This document shows, in pieces, positions 13,250 through 13,371 of a stretch of 13,371 nucleotides of DNA (position 1 is the first letter of the stretch; every line of letters begins with the position of its first letter). The stretch comes from an uncultured Collinsella sp. (lineage in GTDB: Bacteria > Actinomycetota > Coriobacteriia > Coriobacteriales > Coriobacteriaceae). Where the stretch lies: the NCBI GenBank assembly GCA_900552735.1, contig USBA01000032.1, forward strand, positions 1-13,371, read 5' to 3'. The position numbers were made by a program, and so were the translations under genes. The notes under the pieces were generated by a model. That model made no database searches. It was given only the letters and a program-made list of their open reading frames with translations, and was not told the DNA's origin.

Positions 13250-13371
13250 CCTAAAAAGCCCCTATCTGCCCGGCGCCCCTTCAAAGCGTGGGTCCCTGTA
13301 GACATCCTCAGCAAGGTAAACGCAGGGATGGTCGGGGTGTTCCCCTCAAAATTATTCCGCAGCGCGAAGGC
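13250..13371. other. Window end without a supported gene
   Basis: I see no start codon with a ribosome binding site and no RNA gene here. On the minus strand, one frame stays open from the window edge to a stop at 13210-13212 (53 codons). A second frame reads GEHPDHPCVYLAEDVYRDPRFEGAPGR and then stop, but is preceded by a stop codon. A third ends LRAAE-stop close to the edge. One of these may be the tail of a gene outside the window or a decayed fragment. Confidence 0.4.

Overview
This window looks like part of the chromosome of a GC-rich, anaerobic, sugar-fermenting gut bacterium. My best guess is a Coriobacteriia member such as Collinsella. The guess rests on GC-rich codon use, a sucrose PTS operon, a pyruvate formate-lyase activating enzyme and several sparsely spaced housekeeping genes. 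The assignment is inference; there is no rRNA or other marker to confirm it. The first ~114 bases are homopolymer T then C and are almost certainly an assembly or sequencing artefact at a contig end.

Bases 269-5887 form a sucrose/fructoside utilisation locus. It holds a LacI-family repressor, a divergent GH32 enzyme, a sucrose-type PTS EIIBC permease and a canonical GH32 sucrose-6-phosphate hydrolase. Four copies of one operator-like motif (consensus close to AAACGNTTGACATAT) lie upstream of the repressor and of the first GH32 gene. Two tandem copies sit exactly on a consensus TTGACA -35 and on the -10 box. The apparent logic is a repressor that shuts off its own gene and the operon until an imported sugar phosphate is present. 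A strong hairpin between the permease and hydrolase genes may tune their relative expression.

Bases 6164-10893 are ordinary stand-alone genes: a DegV/FakB-type fatty-acid-binding protein, a pyruvate formate-lyase activating enzyme, a membrane-anchored serine beta-lactamase-fold protein, an MTA/SAH nucleosidase and the ribosome-assembly GTPase EngB. The gaps on both sides of the pflA gene carry related TGGGG(G)A(T/C)AGA-type motifs and very strong palindromes. One is a 67-base hairpin with a 25-bp stem. These resemble REP/RAYT-type or MITE-like elements.

Bases 10926-12337 hold the most interesting unit. It is a two-gene module of a DUF3990-type (ADP-ribosyltransferase-fold) protein and an overlapping protein with a C-terminal Xre-type HTH, which looks like a toxin-antitoxin module. 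It follows a remarkable palindromic control element made of two TATCAC-N4-GTGATA operators. Together these also fold into a perfect 20-bp terminator-like hairpin with a T tract.

Bases 12486-13242 carry a minus-strand unit: a Sec-secreted ~141-residue protein of DUF5626-like appearance and, 24 bases downstream, an unreported-looking 34-residue membrane peptide with its own strong ribosome binding site and a terminator. The last ~120 bases contain no gene I can support.
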